Shown: positions 1-11,360 of the stretch, in pieces
Layout: each line of letters begins with the position of its first letter
Position numbering within the stretch: the stretch's first letter is position 1
Source of the DNA: Turbatrix aceti
Lineage: Eukaryota > Nematoda > Chromadorea > Rhabditida > Panagrolaimidae
Assembly: GCA_963969345.1 (NCBI GenBank)
Contig: OZ017770.1
Span: 10,224,180 to 10,288,179, forward strand
DNA length: 64,000 nt
Reading direction: 5' to 3'
Notes under the pieces: generated by a model
Database searches by the model: none
What the model was told of the DNA's origin: nothing
Seen by the model: the letters and a program-made list of their open reading frames with translations, nothing else
Made by a program: the position numbers and the translations under genes

Positions 1-237
1 TTTTATTCACAAAAAGCGGAGAACGGAATTCGTAGTTATTTTTTGTACTAGTATTTTTTTTTGTAGTTGCGGCCTTAACTTTGACGCTCTGTACATTAAA
101 AATCACCTGCCTGGTAAATTTACGTATTTTGCTATAGTATAACTGGCATATTTTTTTTCATGACCGTAAAAATTCAGTCTATAACTTTTGAACGTTTTAC
201 GTCAGTTTTGTCACCAAAATGATCGGCAACAGGCAGC

Positions 238-572
238 GTTGCAACCAAGACATACATAAAACCGGCCTGAAAACCATGCCGCCGGCCTAAATTTTCCCTG
301 ACCGGCCTCCCTGCTTAATTATGAAAAATATTTTTAGAGGTAATTTTTTTTAATTATGAACAAATTTTTGTTTAAAACAACAAAATTCTGTGCAAAAAGG
401 TGTAATAATTTTTCACTGTTGATAAAATGTAAAAAAAGTTTATGAATGAAACAAAAAACCGTCTGAAAATCAATGCTTTTAGTCTAAAAAATGACCTTCA
501 AAATTTTTCCGGCCATTCTAAAATCTTCAGGGCAGCCGTGTGGCCGGCCGGATTTTATGCCTTGGTTGCAAC
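238..572. repeat. MITE-like inverted-repeat element
   Basis: The 12 bp at 238-249 (GTTGCAACCAAG) recur as an exact reverse complement at 561-572. Similarity continues inward for roughly 18 more bases with small gaps: a TAAAA block followed by CCGGCC occurs in both arms. The interior is AT-rich with several GGCCGG blocks and no open frame. This fits a short non-autonomous foldback or MITE-type element. No clear target-site duplication is visible at the borders, so the class is undetermined. Confidence 0.4.
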
Positions 573-2358
573 AACAAAATCAATTTGAGGTATTATTTTT
601 GGGTTTTTAAATTAATACAAATACATATTTTTTTATCGTAACGTTGGATTTTTAGATGACATTCAAGCTTTCAACTTCTTCAGCAGTGAAAAAAATGATC
701 AATTCTGCCAATTTTATTCTGTTGCTTTTTTTAGAAAACAACCGGTATGTTTTTTTTTGGTTTGAAAAAAATCTAGGTACACTTTTTTGCATATATGCAA
801 AACAACACTTTTTTGTACGCGTTTGGCAATCTAAACATTTATATGTTTTTAAAAATTAAGTAGGTGTGAACAGAAGTTCTGTAACGGGGAATTACTCGTT
901 CGCAAGCAGGCAACGCTGTCTTGTCTGTCTTTGGCATGGGCGTTGATGGCAGCGAAAAAAAAATAACTCATCGGTGCAGCGCGTTGGTCATTTGGCACTC
1001 ACAATCGGTGGTCAGTCTCAGACCAGTTGTATTGTGTTGTCCGGGGTTGTGGTGGGCCGGTGACATTGATTTGTGGACTCTAGCTTGCGCAAAAATCGTC
1101 GACCACTGCTTCTGCTTTCTTCCTTACTTGCCAGTTGTTGGGTTGTTGGGAGTTTTTGTGTGCAAGGACTGAAAAGTGGTCGTCTTGTGAGATTTTGAAT
1201 TTGTCTTTTGCATGCTTTTTATTTTTATTTTATTTATTTTTTGCTTTTTATGTATCTTTGTTTTATTATTTTTTTCATAGAATAAACATCTGCAAAAAAT
1301 ATTTAGGCACAATATTTTTTTGTTTGTGTTCAAAAAATATGTGACACATTTTTCTGAAGCCACAAATTTTGAGGTTAGCACATTGTAACCAAGTTCATGA
1401 TTTTTTGCTACAAAAAGTATTATTTTTCAAAATCATGCTTCTGCAAAAATTTTTTTTTATCAAACCCTGGATGATTCAAAAACATAATAACTTTATCAAA
1501 AAATTCATTCTGGATCTTTTTCAAAAGTTAAAATTTTTTTAAGATTTTTAATATCCAGCGATTTTTTTACCGTTCATGTATGATTTGAATAAATAGAAAA
1601 AAGTTTATAAAAACCACAAGAAAATTTGTTTTACTAGAAATCCCATTTTTTTAAATTAAAACTGGGTTCAAAAAACTGCACTCTTTTTCTGAAAGTCTCT
1701 TTAACATAAACGCCGTTGATAAAAAAAATGACTGTAAATTTTACGATCTTTTGCACTTCCCTATTCCAAATGTCATCAGATTATTCGTTGCTAAAAAAAT
1801 TCTGTTGGAGTAGAGGAAAGAAAAATGTCGACAAGAAGAAACGTTACTTGTTTAACGAACACTATCGAACTTTCTATTATCACTGATGATAATGCTCTGC
1901 TCCTAGAGGAGAGCGTGAAAAAAACACAGTCATTTTTATGGTTGGAATTGGACGTCATCGAGAAGATACAACTCGCCATTTTTTTCAGTGACTTTATATA
2001 TAATTTTGTAAATGCATAATTCGCGGTTCTCTCGGAGCGAATAAATTCGTACACTCCGTGTAGTGAGTTGGCTGGCTGCATGTAAGTCCGACAGATGGCG
2101 TACGAGTGCGGCGACGATGTATGCGTTGTTGATTATTGGTATGCCTGGGAGGGTAGTGATTGCATTTTCTTTGCCAACTTCGGTGGGGCTCTCTTTTTCA
2201 GTCTTATTTTTCAGTCAAACCTTGCATGGTGATTAGTTGCTCGTTTCTCTCGGTCTCGGTCTAGTTCGTCGTCCTCAGCCGTGTTGCTGCTTTTCGACAA
2301 AAATTTTGAGACTGGTAAATTTTTATTTCAGTGTTAAACATCATCCCTTTCACGCAGT
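573..2358. other. AT-rich intergenic region upstream of the DDX6 gene
   Basis: I see no supportable gene here. Short open frames, including one near 1825-2019, have no conserved motif or splice support. A pyrimidine-rich acceptor ending in TTTCAG at 2331, 27 bp before the DDX6 start codon, has no suitable donor just upstream. It could be a spliced-leader acceptor or the end of a longer 5' UTR intron. Confidence 0.5.
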
Positions 2359-3859
2359 ATGACGCTTGAAACCGCAGCGACTCCGGCCACCGACAATACC
2401 TACAAGGATTGGAAAGAAACCATCAGACATCCCGTTGCCGATAATCGCTACAGAACCGCGGTGAGTTGTTTTTGACGATCAATCGATATTTTTTGGCGGG
2501 AGCATTATTGAGATAATTATGGGTTTTAGGATGTCACCGGTACGAAAGGAATCGACTTTGAATCATTCTCTCTCACACGCGACTTGCTTAAAGGAATCTT
2601 CGAGAAAGGCTGGGAGCGTCCCAGTCCTATCCAGGAGGCGTCCATCGGCATCGCGCTTACGGGACAAGATGTTCTGGCTCGAGCAAAGAACGGAACGGGT
2701 AAAACGGGCGCATATTCGATTCCCGTCATCGCTCGCATCGACACATCGAAGACCGTTATCCAGGGACTAATCATCGTACCGACTCGCGAATTAGCCCTTC
2801 AGACGTCGCAAATTTGCATCGATTTAGGCAAGCACTTGAATCTCAAGGTTTGTATTTTTTATTTCTGTTTTATGAACAATTTCTGATGATTTATGATTTT
2901 TAGGTTATGGTAACCACCGGCGGCACAGACCTTCGCGATGACATCTTGCGTCTCAATAACACTGTTCACTTAATTGTCGCTACACCGGGTCGCATCGTTG
3001 ATCTTATGGACAAGGGTATTGCAAAGGTCCAGGATTGCCAGATGCTCATTCTCGACGAAGCCGACAAACTTCTCTCACAGGATTTCCAGGGCGTATTGGA
3101 TCGCCTCGTTGGCTTTCTTCCAAGCACGCGCCAGATCATGCTCTACTCTGCCACGTTCCCCAAGACGGTATCTAACTTCATGCGTAAGCACATGCATAAT
3201 CCGTATGAAATCAACCTCATGGAAGAACTCACGCTGCTGGGTGTTACCCAGTTCTACGCTTACGTACAGGAAAAGCAGAAGGTCCACTGCTTGAACACGC
3301 TCTTCCGAAAAGTAGGATTTTTTAGGGATTTTCGGATTTTATAATTTTTTTTGTTTTGCAGCTCCAAATCAACCAGTCCATCATTTTTTGTAACTCGACT
3401 CAGCGTGTAGAACTGCTTGCTCGCAAGATCACGGAACTCGGCTACTCGTGCTACTACATCCACTCCCGCATGGCCCAGATGCATCGCAACCGCGTCTTCC
3501 ACGACTTCCGCGAGGGTCTTTGCCGTAACCTGGTCTGCTCGGATCTTCTGACGCGTGGCATTGACATCCAGGCTGTCAACGTGGTCATCAACTTTGACTT
3601 TCCTCGCAACGCCGAAACCTACCTCCATCGCATCGGTCGTTCGGGTCGCTACGGACACCTCGGTATCGCCATCAACCTTGTCACGTACGACGACCGCGAT
3701 AACCTTCGTCGCATCGAACGCGAACTCCGTACCCATATCCAGGCTATTCCCTCGCACGTCGATCCCAAGCTCTACGTTGCCGAGTACCAGACCGCGATGA
3801 CGGATGACGACTTTGAGAAGGATGTCGCGCCACAGAGAGCAGCCCTGACTCCTGCGTAG
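2359..3859 (+). CDS. cgh-1: DDX6/Dhh1-type DEAD-box RNA helicase (CGH-1)
   Basis: ATP-dependent RNA helicase of the DDX6 family. The family represses translation and activates decapping in P-bodies and germ granules. Exons: 2359-2460, 2530-2847, 2904-3311, 3362-3859, all introns in phase 0, giving 441 aa, the usual size for CGH-1. Visible motifs include the Q motif ([10 protein letters not shown], about 61-70), Walker A AKNGTGKT (86-93), PTREL, ATPGR, DEAD (191-194), YSATFP, the ARGID-like TRGID and HRIGRSGR. The family stretch [19 protein letters not shown] is formed exactly across the third intron, which fixes that splice. The start is the first ATG after an acceptor-like TTTCAG and gives a normal N-terminus. 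A poly(A) signal AATAAA lies at 4205-4210. Confidence 0.95.
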
Positions 3860-5601
3860 TTAGTTTTCGACGTTTGTTCTGTCGTTTGTTATCTATCGGC
3901 TTCTCAGGCCAGTCTCTGTCTCTCTTTTTCTCATCCATACACAACCACCACCACCACTATTTTAATTTTTTTTACTTTTCCACTTTTATCCAAATTTGAC
4001 AAATTTATTATATGCTTTGACTGAAGAAGATCACGTCCAAGTTTGTTAATAAGATCTCCTAAAGCACTGTGCCTCCCCGTTGCAGAGGTCGACGGGTTTC
4101 GCATGGTTTTCATTTGTTTTTGTTTTTGTTTTTTCGTAAAAAAAAGGGTATCCAGCCCGTATTGTCTTCGTTTAGATTGATGATTTCTCAAATTTTGTAA
4201 GTGTAATAAATGCTGGATGCCCGCAGATTGATCAATTGGGACAGAAAGGGTGTGGGTGAATTTTTGCAGCTTTTGAATTTTATGACTTGACTTCGACCTT
4301 TTTCGACGGACAAGACAAAACACACTGACACTCTTGGCTGGAGTCCTGCGTGTATGTACGTATGTATTTACGTGATGAGTTAGACGTTTGACATTTTTTG
4401 CTCTCTGCACAGAGAAAATGAATGGGGGGATGAAAAGAAAAATATAGAAGTGTATATGTTGGCTGTTTCTGTTGATGTCGATCATCGGCCAGACGGGGTG
4501 AAAAAAAATTATGCATTGAAAGAACCATTCACCTGTGTACGTACCTGCATGCTCACTTTAAAAATCATGAAAAAGGACATGTTACAAATATTTTCTTTCT
4601 TTTTTTCATGCTTTTTTTTGGCTTCACGCGTGGCAGAAGAAAATGTCATAGCAACAGTTGGTAATCTTTTTTGACGGGGAAACTTCCCCGAATTTACTAA
4701 AAATGTACAGAGGTATTATAAAATTGGTGTCAAATTGATGGAAAACCGGCAAACAAACAAACTGCACTTAGATTACTCCCATTCACTTTTCTTGATTTTT
4801 TTTGTCAAAATGTTTTTGCACGAATGATTCATACGCCCTCCGGGAACATTTTTTGAGGGCTAAAAGGATTGGAATTTTTGACGTCAGGATTGTTACCTGT
4901 TTTTTTTTGTTAAAAAAGTTGGATATTTTTTTTATTTGAATTTGCATAGAAAAAAATTTATTTTGCATTTTTCGTCCATTTTACCTCTTTTCCTTTGAGC
5001 GGAGTATCACCATAAAAAGGAAAAAGGTCTTCCCGGGCAGCGGCGAAGATGGGCTATACGTAATCACCTGAGATGAGAAAACGAGAACCATTTGAAACTG
5101 AAAACGACTCTGAAATCAGCTTGACCCAGAATAACAAAATCCCAGGTCTGTTACGCGTGCGTTATCCACTCTTCATCCTGATCGTTGATCAGATTGCTGC
5201 AGAAACACTAAAAGCAAGTAGTACCTCGAGCAAATGTGAATAAAAAACTGAGGCAAAAAGTACCTGGAACACCTGGGAAAAAGTCGTTTGTACATTCTTT
5301 AAACTTAAAAAAATAGCAATAATATCATTTGTCTGAATAAAGTAGAACATTTAGTGCTTTTTTTGTCATTCGCATAAAAAATCAACTTTTTCATTAGAAA
5401 AAAAAGTACGTCAGTCTACGACGGGAGAAATGAAATTAAGGCGGTGTACAGGAGAGATCTAAAATTGGTTCATGCATTTTTCAAGGATTGCATATAACAT
5501 CTCATGATAGCAAAATTTTGTGGATTTATTCTCTACTATTCTGTCGAGAATTCGTTCTTTTTGCAAATAAATCTGTGTTCCTTTCTTTCTGGTAGACAGG
5601 T
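3860..5601. other. 3' UTR and intergenic spacer
   Basis: Holds the DDX6 3' UTR (AATAAA at 4205-4210) and then AT-rich sequence with poly(T) runs. No coding exon, RNA gene or repeat could be supported. The last 200 bp are presumably the promoter of the C-type lectin gene. Confidence 0.5.
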
Positions 5602-8600
5602 ATGCGGTTGGCTTGGAAGATTGAATCTCTTGAACGCTTGATACTATGGAGTGGTAAGTTGCTTGGCTGTACACATTACAACCAAATGACAAGAAATACG
5701 TTGATTTTTTTTAGCAATTCTTGTCCAGTTTTCTTCGAGTATTTTTGTTGCCAGCGAACCTTTGGTCCGTGACAGGAGAAGCAATGACTACCTGTCTCAA
5801 GAATCTGCCAGTCCATGGATTACCGGTCCATCAAATAAAAAATACCAATTTCACCTGGCACAAACTTCCTGGCTTGCAGCCCGAGAACACTGTTTGGCTC
5901 AGAACAGCGATTTGGTGACCATTCAGAATGGCCAGGAACTTGTATGATTTTTTTTGGGATTCAGAATTTTTTTTTATTAATTAATTAATTATTTGCAGCA
6001 CTGGGTACTCGATCACTACACCCCGCACTTTACGAATATGCTTGAACGATATTTGCACGTCGGACTCCTTGCCAACTCCACCGACGGCAACAAGAGATGG
6101 CACTGGATCGATCAGCGTCCGCTAAACACAACCTTGCTCAACTGGATCGATGGCGAACCCTTCGACCACGAAGGCGGTCATGAAAGGTGCGCGGTGCTTC
6201 TCATAAATCAAAGTCGGATTGACGACGTTCACTGTGACAAGGCAGACAGGGTATACCGCTTTATCTGTCAGCGAACGCATGATGAGCACGTAAAGGTCAG
6301 TTTTTTTTTATTTAAAAATGGTTATTGCATTACACATAGTAATATTTTTTATTTGCATTCCATTGGCTGTTGTGTATGATAAATCTCTGACGACAGTGTC
6401 AGTATTAAAAACAAATTAGAAAAATTAAAGTTATCATCAATTACAGCACGAAGAGCTTAACAATCCTCTGTGGAAGAAGCTCCAGGACATACTCGACTTC
6501 TTTGGAATCCGTGGCGAACAGATAAATGCCACAAAGCCGGCGGAAAATGAAGAGGATTACTGGGAAGAAGCTAAGAAAGAGTCAACAAATGAGACAAATG
6601 TAGAGAATTTGTCGACGACTCTAAAACCGATTTCCGACACCGATATTATTGAGGGATCCGGAGAAGACTTGCCAGCTTCCTCCGATGCATCATCTCTCGA
6701 TAACACCCTATCCAAGGATGAATTATTGACGATAGCATCTGAGACGACCACACAAAGCGCGAACAATGGGGAAACTGCGGATTCTGAGGTCACAGAAATT
6801 ATCCAAGCCACGTCTACGGAATCGACGAGAACAACTATCGCAGATAAAAAATTGGAAACAACGACAGAATCCGTAGCTACAGAATCCCTTGAAACGGCAA
6901 CAATTGCGCCCAGGAAAACGACAGCGCCTGATCAACTAAACTTCCTTCGAAGCACGTACGACGCGGTTTTGAGCAAGCATATTGAAAGCCTAGAAAATAT
7001 TGTGAAGACGGTTGAACGAATTGTTTCGTCGCCGGCCGTTGTGGGACACGAAGATGACAACGATCAGGTAGGCATCCCTATCATACAGCCCATGATTGAG
7101 TCTTTTATCGACAACAATGACGATCATGACGACGACTATGAACCTGCCTTCATTAACCCTCTCTTTGACAATTTCCTGATGGGTGGCTTATTTTGATTGT
7201 TCGCAAATTGAGAATTCAAGAATTCAATAAATTATTTTTTATGCATACACACTAACGATTTTACGTTTTTTTTCTTTCGCTTTCTTTTTTAGTTCATTTG
7301 GGCTTGGCGAGAATTCATTAGCTAATTAATAAATATTTAACCAAAGGAATAAGTCAACTCACTTTTCCTTGTATTTTCCTTACAAAATACGACAATTTTT
7401 CAGAGTGAAAAAGAATTTGCAATTCTAAATCGCTACAGTGGCAAAAAGGACGTCAGCAACCCCAAATGTATGTTTTATATGCCGTTTTAGCCGTGTAAAT
7501 AGTCATTATCATATTATTCCAGCATTCGGAGACAAAACCCTGGTTGTGGACCTTAAAGAAGCCAAGACAGCGGCTGCAGAGATGGAAGAAGATTTCGAAG
7601 ACACCGACGACGTTGTTTTGTCTAAGAAGACAGAAAAGAATGGTAATAATCATATCAACAGTGCTAAGGATGATAATGATGACTGTGATGACGAAGAGGA
7701 AGAGGAAAAGTCGACGACAACTCAAGCAACTACACTTGTACCGTCGACAACGACAGCGTCTGTTACCGCGGGATTTGAAACCAAAAATGAAAATGAAAAA
7801 ACAAATCAGATTGCAAAATTCATCAACGCTTTGAATGAGTATTTGAAGCAGGCTTCAAGCAAGGATCTAAAAAAATTGGTTGACGAAAGCAACCAGGATG
7901 GAGGATCGCTGCTCCAGCGTCTGAATGAAGCTGTGGAAAACGCGAAGTTGACTACGCTGGGCACAACGACTACAACTCTTGAGCCAACGACTGCGAAAAG
8001 TAAAGAATCACTTGATTTTTGTTTTTTAACGTGAATAATTTTAGTTTCACAAAAAAAGAAGAAGATCTCGCCCGCAACGATTGAAACGACCACACCGGCT
8101 GAATCCACGACCCCGTCGTCAACTACGGAATCGACAACCACACCGACGATAGAATCGACGACAACGGGTAAATCCGTCGTTCCAGAACGCACTACTGTAT
8201 CCGAGATTACTACATCTACTGGAAAACCTGAAATCGAAATGCTAACAGACGCAGAAAATAATGTAAAATATTTTTGTGCGTTTTAACAAATTCTAAAATT
8301 TTCAAAAATTTTTACAGGCAACTCAATCCGTCTTCCCCATGCCTGATTTCGACCTTTTAAAACAGGGAATTGAACCTAAGATCCCCGCTGATGCACTCAA
8401 ACGTCAACAAGAGGAGAAGAAATCCGTCGACGCAGCATACAGCGAATTCAACCGACGCATCGATACATCAGCGTTGATTAAGCGAATCGAACAAGCTGAA
8501 AGGTTTAAGACAGGCAGCAATGCTCCGGTGATGCCTAAGCCACAACCGCAACAACAACAGCGTGCCATCCAGCCAAATCCCTACAAACCGGTCAAAACAA

Positions 8601-8698
8601 AGGCCTACGAAATTCCAGCCAGTCCACAAGCAGTCCAGGAACTTGAAATCATGTTTTCTGAATTAAGCCGAAATCTTCAGCACATTGTACAGGGCTAG
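5602..8698 (+). CDS. Secreted C-type lectin-domain protein with long Ser/Thr-rich tail
   Basis: Exons: 5602-5653, 5715-5941, 5999-6295, 6447-7067, 7404-7467, 7523-7999, 8045-8262, 8318-8698 (long form about 778 aa). The N-terminus is hydrophobic (signal-peptide-like). Residues about 60-190 form one C-type lectin domain: SWLAAREHC, VGLLAN, NWIDGEPFD, then three more cysteines ending FICQ. The EPN/QPD calcium-sugar motif is absent (EPF here), so sugar binding is doubtful. The rest is a mucin-like region of Thr/Ser-Glu repeats with acidic runs, then a Gln/Pro-rich C-terminus. Exon 4 can also read through its donor at 7068 to a stop at 7194-7196, followed by AATAAA at 7226, giving a short form of 442 aa. 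Recognisable by domain only; ligand unknown. Confidence 0.75.
7226..7231 (+). promoter_or_regulatory. Poly(A) signal of the lectin short isoform
   Basis: An AATAAA hexamer lies 30 bp after the in-frame stop of the unspliced version of lectin exon 4 and inside the intron of the long form. It supports an alternative terminal exon. Confidence 0.4.
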
Positions 8699-8948
8699 AC
8701 AGGTCTGTAATATGTAATTCCAAAAACGTATGTAATATTTAATGAAGCCTGAGTACGAAACAAAAACAACAAATTTTCGGATGAGCAGAGAATTGCATTG
8801 CAAAAAAACTACTTTTCTGATGAACAAAAAATGCGCAAGGCAAAAAAAACATCTTGAGCATCTTGGGGGAGAAAAACAGAGGTAAAAAGGAATTTAAAGT
8901 GTCAGAAAATCAAGCAACAGGACACAAAATAAACATACACCCATCTGG

Positions 8949-9632
8949 TTAATTTTGACGCGAATTGTTGTGCTTTGAGTACAGTATCATGCCACAGGCA
9001 AAGAGCACGGACATCGGATTGATAATGGACAGAGTCGCCACAGCGGTCAGTGAAGCTCCAACAATACAGGTATTGAAAACCTGGTTGCTCTTTCTTTTAC
9101 CGTAGCGAAGAGAGGTGACGAAGTGTTCACAGTTGTTGTACAAAAAGTTGTAGCCACCGGATGATTTTTCGACCTCCTCGAGTGCCTTTTTGATGATTTC
9201 GTCGGGTGGAAGAGGAGTATTGCGTTCGTCCAAGTAGTTATTGACGCGGCACGGCGAGTCCAGGGCAATATCAAAGAGAGAATTTATACGGATAGTCACC
9301 GCGCTTTTGGCAAAGCCAACCTTGGCCTTCACCTCGTCTGCCAACTCAAAATCAGTTTCATGATTGTTTGAGAAGTGTACGACGGTGGGTAGTCCTCGAT
9401 CCATTCCGATGAATACTGCCCAGTGCTGGAATACAAAAACAATGGTCAGAGATATACATAAAATCGAAGGTAATATAATAAAAAAAAAACTCACCGAGTA
9501 GGCAACGAAGGGAACCGGCTTCCGGTAAATCTCGATGCAGTCACCGCGCTGCAGGTCCTGTACCAAATCTTGAGCCATCTTCCAATCACCGGTCAAATTT
9601 CCTGGAACGAGGAGGGGAGGCACACCCGCCAT
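8949..9632 (-). CDS. LRAT-domain (PLAAT/HRASLS-like) acyltransferase or phospholipase
   Basis: Two exons, 9495-9632 then 8949-9425, with a 69-nt phase-0 intron; 204 aa. NlpC/P60-type thiol fold family acting on phospholipids or retinoids at membranes. The expected catalytic set is present: His47 (HWAVFIG), His63 (VVHFS) and Cys145 in NNCEHF. A hydrophobic segment near the C-terminus (about 175-200) is a likely membrane anchor, as in PLAAT proteins. The start is the ATG of MAGVPP; on the minus strand it is preceded by TTTTTTAG 6 nt upstream, a good trans-splice acceptor. It lies 157 bp downstream of the bHLH gene on the same strand. Substrate cannot be told from sequence. Confidence 0.85.
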   Translation of the reverse strand: MAGVPPLLVPGNLTGDWKMAQDLVQDLQRGDCIEIYRKPVPFVAYSVSFFFIILPSILCISLTIVFVFQHWAVFIGMDRGLPTVVHFSNNHETDFELADEVKAKVGFAKSAVTIRINSLFDIALDSPCRVNNYLDERNTPLPPDEIIKKALEEVEKSSGGYNFLYNNCEHFVTSLRYGKRKSNQVFNTCIVGASLTAVATLSIINPMSVLFACGMILYSKHNNSRQN

Positions 9633-9788
9633 GGTTAGGCTAAAAAAGATTATTTTGCCAACAACTAAAAAACAAAAAAACGCGAACAATAAAAAAAATT
9701 TATTCCTCTCCCAAAAAAATGACACACAGAGAAAATAAAAAAGAACGAAAGAAAAAAATGCAATGCGCACAAAATAAAAATGAATCAA

Positions 9789-10206
9789 TCACTCTTTTGC
9801 CAGCTGATCAACAGCCTGGGCAGTGCCAGATGAGGATGATTCTTCGAAGGCCTTTATTTGTCGCCGAAGTTCCTCTATCTTTGTCCGCAGCTCATCGATG
9901 GCTTTGCCCTGCAAGAAATATTTACAATGCATTGTCTCCTTCGTTTCTTCGTTCTCTCCCGCCAAAAAAATGAGAGCGAGGGCGCTCACATACCTGCATT
10001 ATTATGTGGTTCTTTGCGAGCAGAAGCGTAGCTATTTTGGACAACTTACGAACGGTCAGACCGTGAGCATAGGGAATGACATTGCGTAGCTCGTCGAGGG
10101 CAGCGTTGAGGTCGTGCATACGGCATCGCTCGCGATAATTTATCGTCATACGTAGACTCGTATCCGCTAGCTTTTCGCAGTTGTTGTCACTCTCTGATTT
10201 TTGCAT
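9789..10206 (-). CDS. Olig/bHLHe22-type basic helix-loop-helix transcription factor (HLH-17/31/32-like)
   Basis: Exons 9994-10206 and 9789-9908, phase-0 intron, 110 aa. Residues about 18-75 give the Olig/Beta3 signature: [13 protein letters not shown] (basic region and helix 1), IPYAHG loop, [17 protein letters not shown] (helix 2). In Caenorhabditis this group is HLH-17/31/32, glial and neural regulators. The second exon adds a short charged helix ([20 protein letters not shown]), possibly extending dimerisation. The frame is open upstream of the chosen ATG, so an extra 5' exon is possible. Between this stop and the LRAT gene is a minus-strand AATAAA (9699-9704), consistent with intercistronic processing. 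Very short for the family: essentially only the bHLH. Confidence 0.85.
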
Positions 10207-11360
10207 TTTGGACGCAGACGACGGCGAAAACAGGGTTGAAGCCAAAGCGAATTTCACTTTTTGACCGAGAGTAAAAAAAGCTAGCTGGGTTGGTTATCAA
10301 TCACCACAAAATAAAATTCAGAATGACAGAAGTCAAGTCGTGTTATGACGTATCTTTAGAGTAGGATACTCCCAACTGAATCACTTACCACCACGACACC
10401 ACTCGGCCAGCGGCAAAGCTTTATGTTTGTTATAAGCGAACGTTTATTCCGGGAAAAATTTCAATTGGTATATCTGCGCACCACTTGCATTCAAAATATA
10501 TGCAAATGACAAGCATAAATCATAGCTAAGAATTTGTTGTGTCATGTTGTCTTTGGAACATGGGAGCGGCTTGTAACGAAGAATATCCATGCTTTATCGT
10601 TTTTAATTTTAAATAGTAAATCTTTTTTATCACGCTGGTCTTGGTTGTTTTTTTCCGAAAAAAATGAGAGTCAAAAATGTGCCGTGGATACAATGAAAAC
10701 CAAACCTGGCAAGCTATAATTATTATTCTCTTTATTTAAATCTGCACCTGGCTTTCGTAAATTTATTCTAATTACAGAAATTAATGACTAAGTTAGTACT
10801 ACAAAAGCTAGAACATTCCAGATAATTCGTCAAACACCCAGTCGGACATTTTCCGGTTAGGAAGTGAATACCTGCTAATCTGAGCAATTTCCGTTTTTTA
10901 CCTGTACAAATTTTTATTCAATATTGAACAAAAAAATATTTATTGTCAGTCTATGAAATGTTTAAATAAATTGAAAACAAAATGCGTGCACTTTTATTAA
11001 TGAATGACCCCGCCTTTGAAAAAAAACAGATATTACATTTTTATCCGATCCATCGAATCTCCGACGTCGTCCATGCACGGATGCCTGACAGGTGGGCAGG
11101 TATCGCTGGCATTAGAAGATTACTTTGTGTCACCAAAAGCGGAATATGTACAACAGTGCTCCAGAGGTATTTAGCAAAGTACCAGCCTTAGTCGTCGACG
11201 TCGTCGTTGTTAAGCTGCTTTGAGCATGCGGATATCTATAAGAGATGCCTTTACCGGGGTTACGTCGAGACACTGAGTGTCATTCTTGTCGTCGTGTAGT
11301 GCCTCTACCGCCGACAGGAGTGGCAACCCAGTCAGTGCTTGTCTGATTTTGAGTCACAAA
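10207..11360. other. Divergent promoter interval between bHLH and guanylyl cyclase genes
   Basis: This interval of about 1.15 kb separates divergently transcribed genes and should contain both promoters. I see no coding exon or RNA gene; open frames at 10534-10719 and 10982-11191 have no homology or splice support. Confidence 0.4.

Noticed and set aside
1825..2019. 64-codon plus-strand frame starting MSTRRNVTC, with an overlapping minus-strand frame
   Set aside because: Starts cleanly but has no motif, splice partner or poly(A) signal; both strands are open by chance in low-stop sequence.
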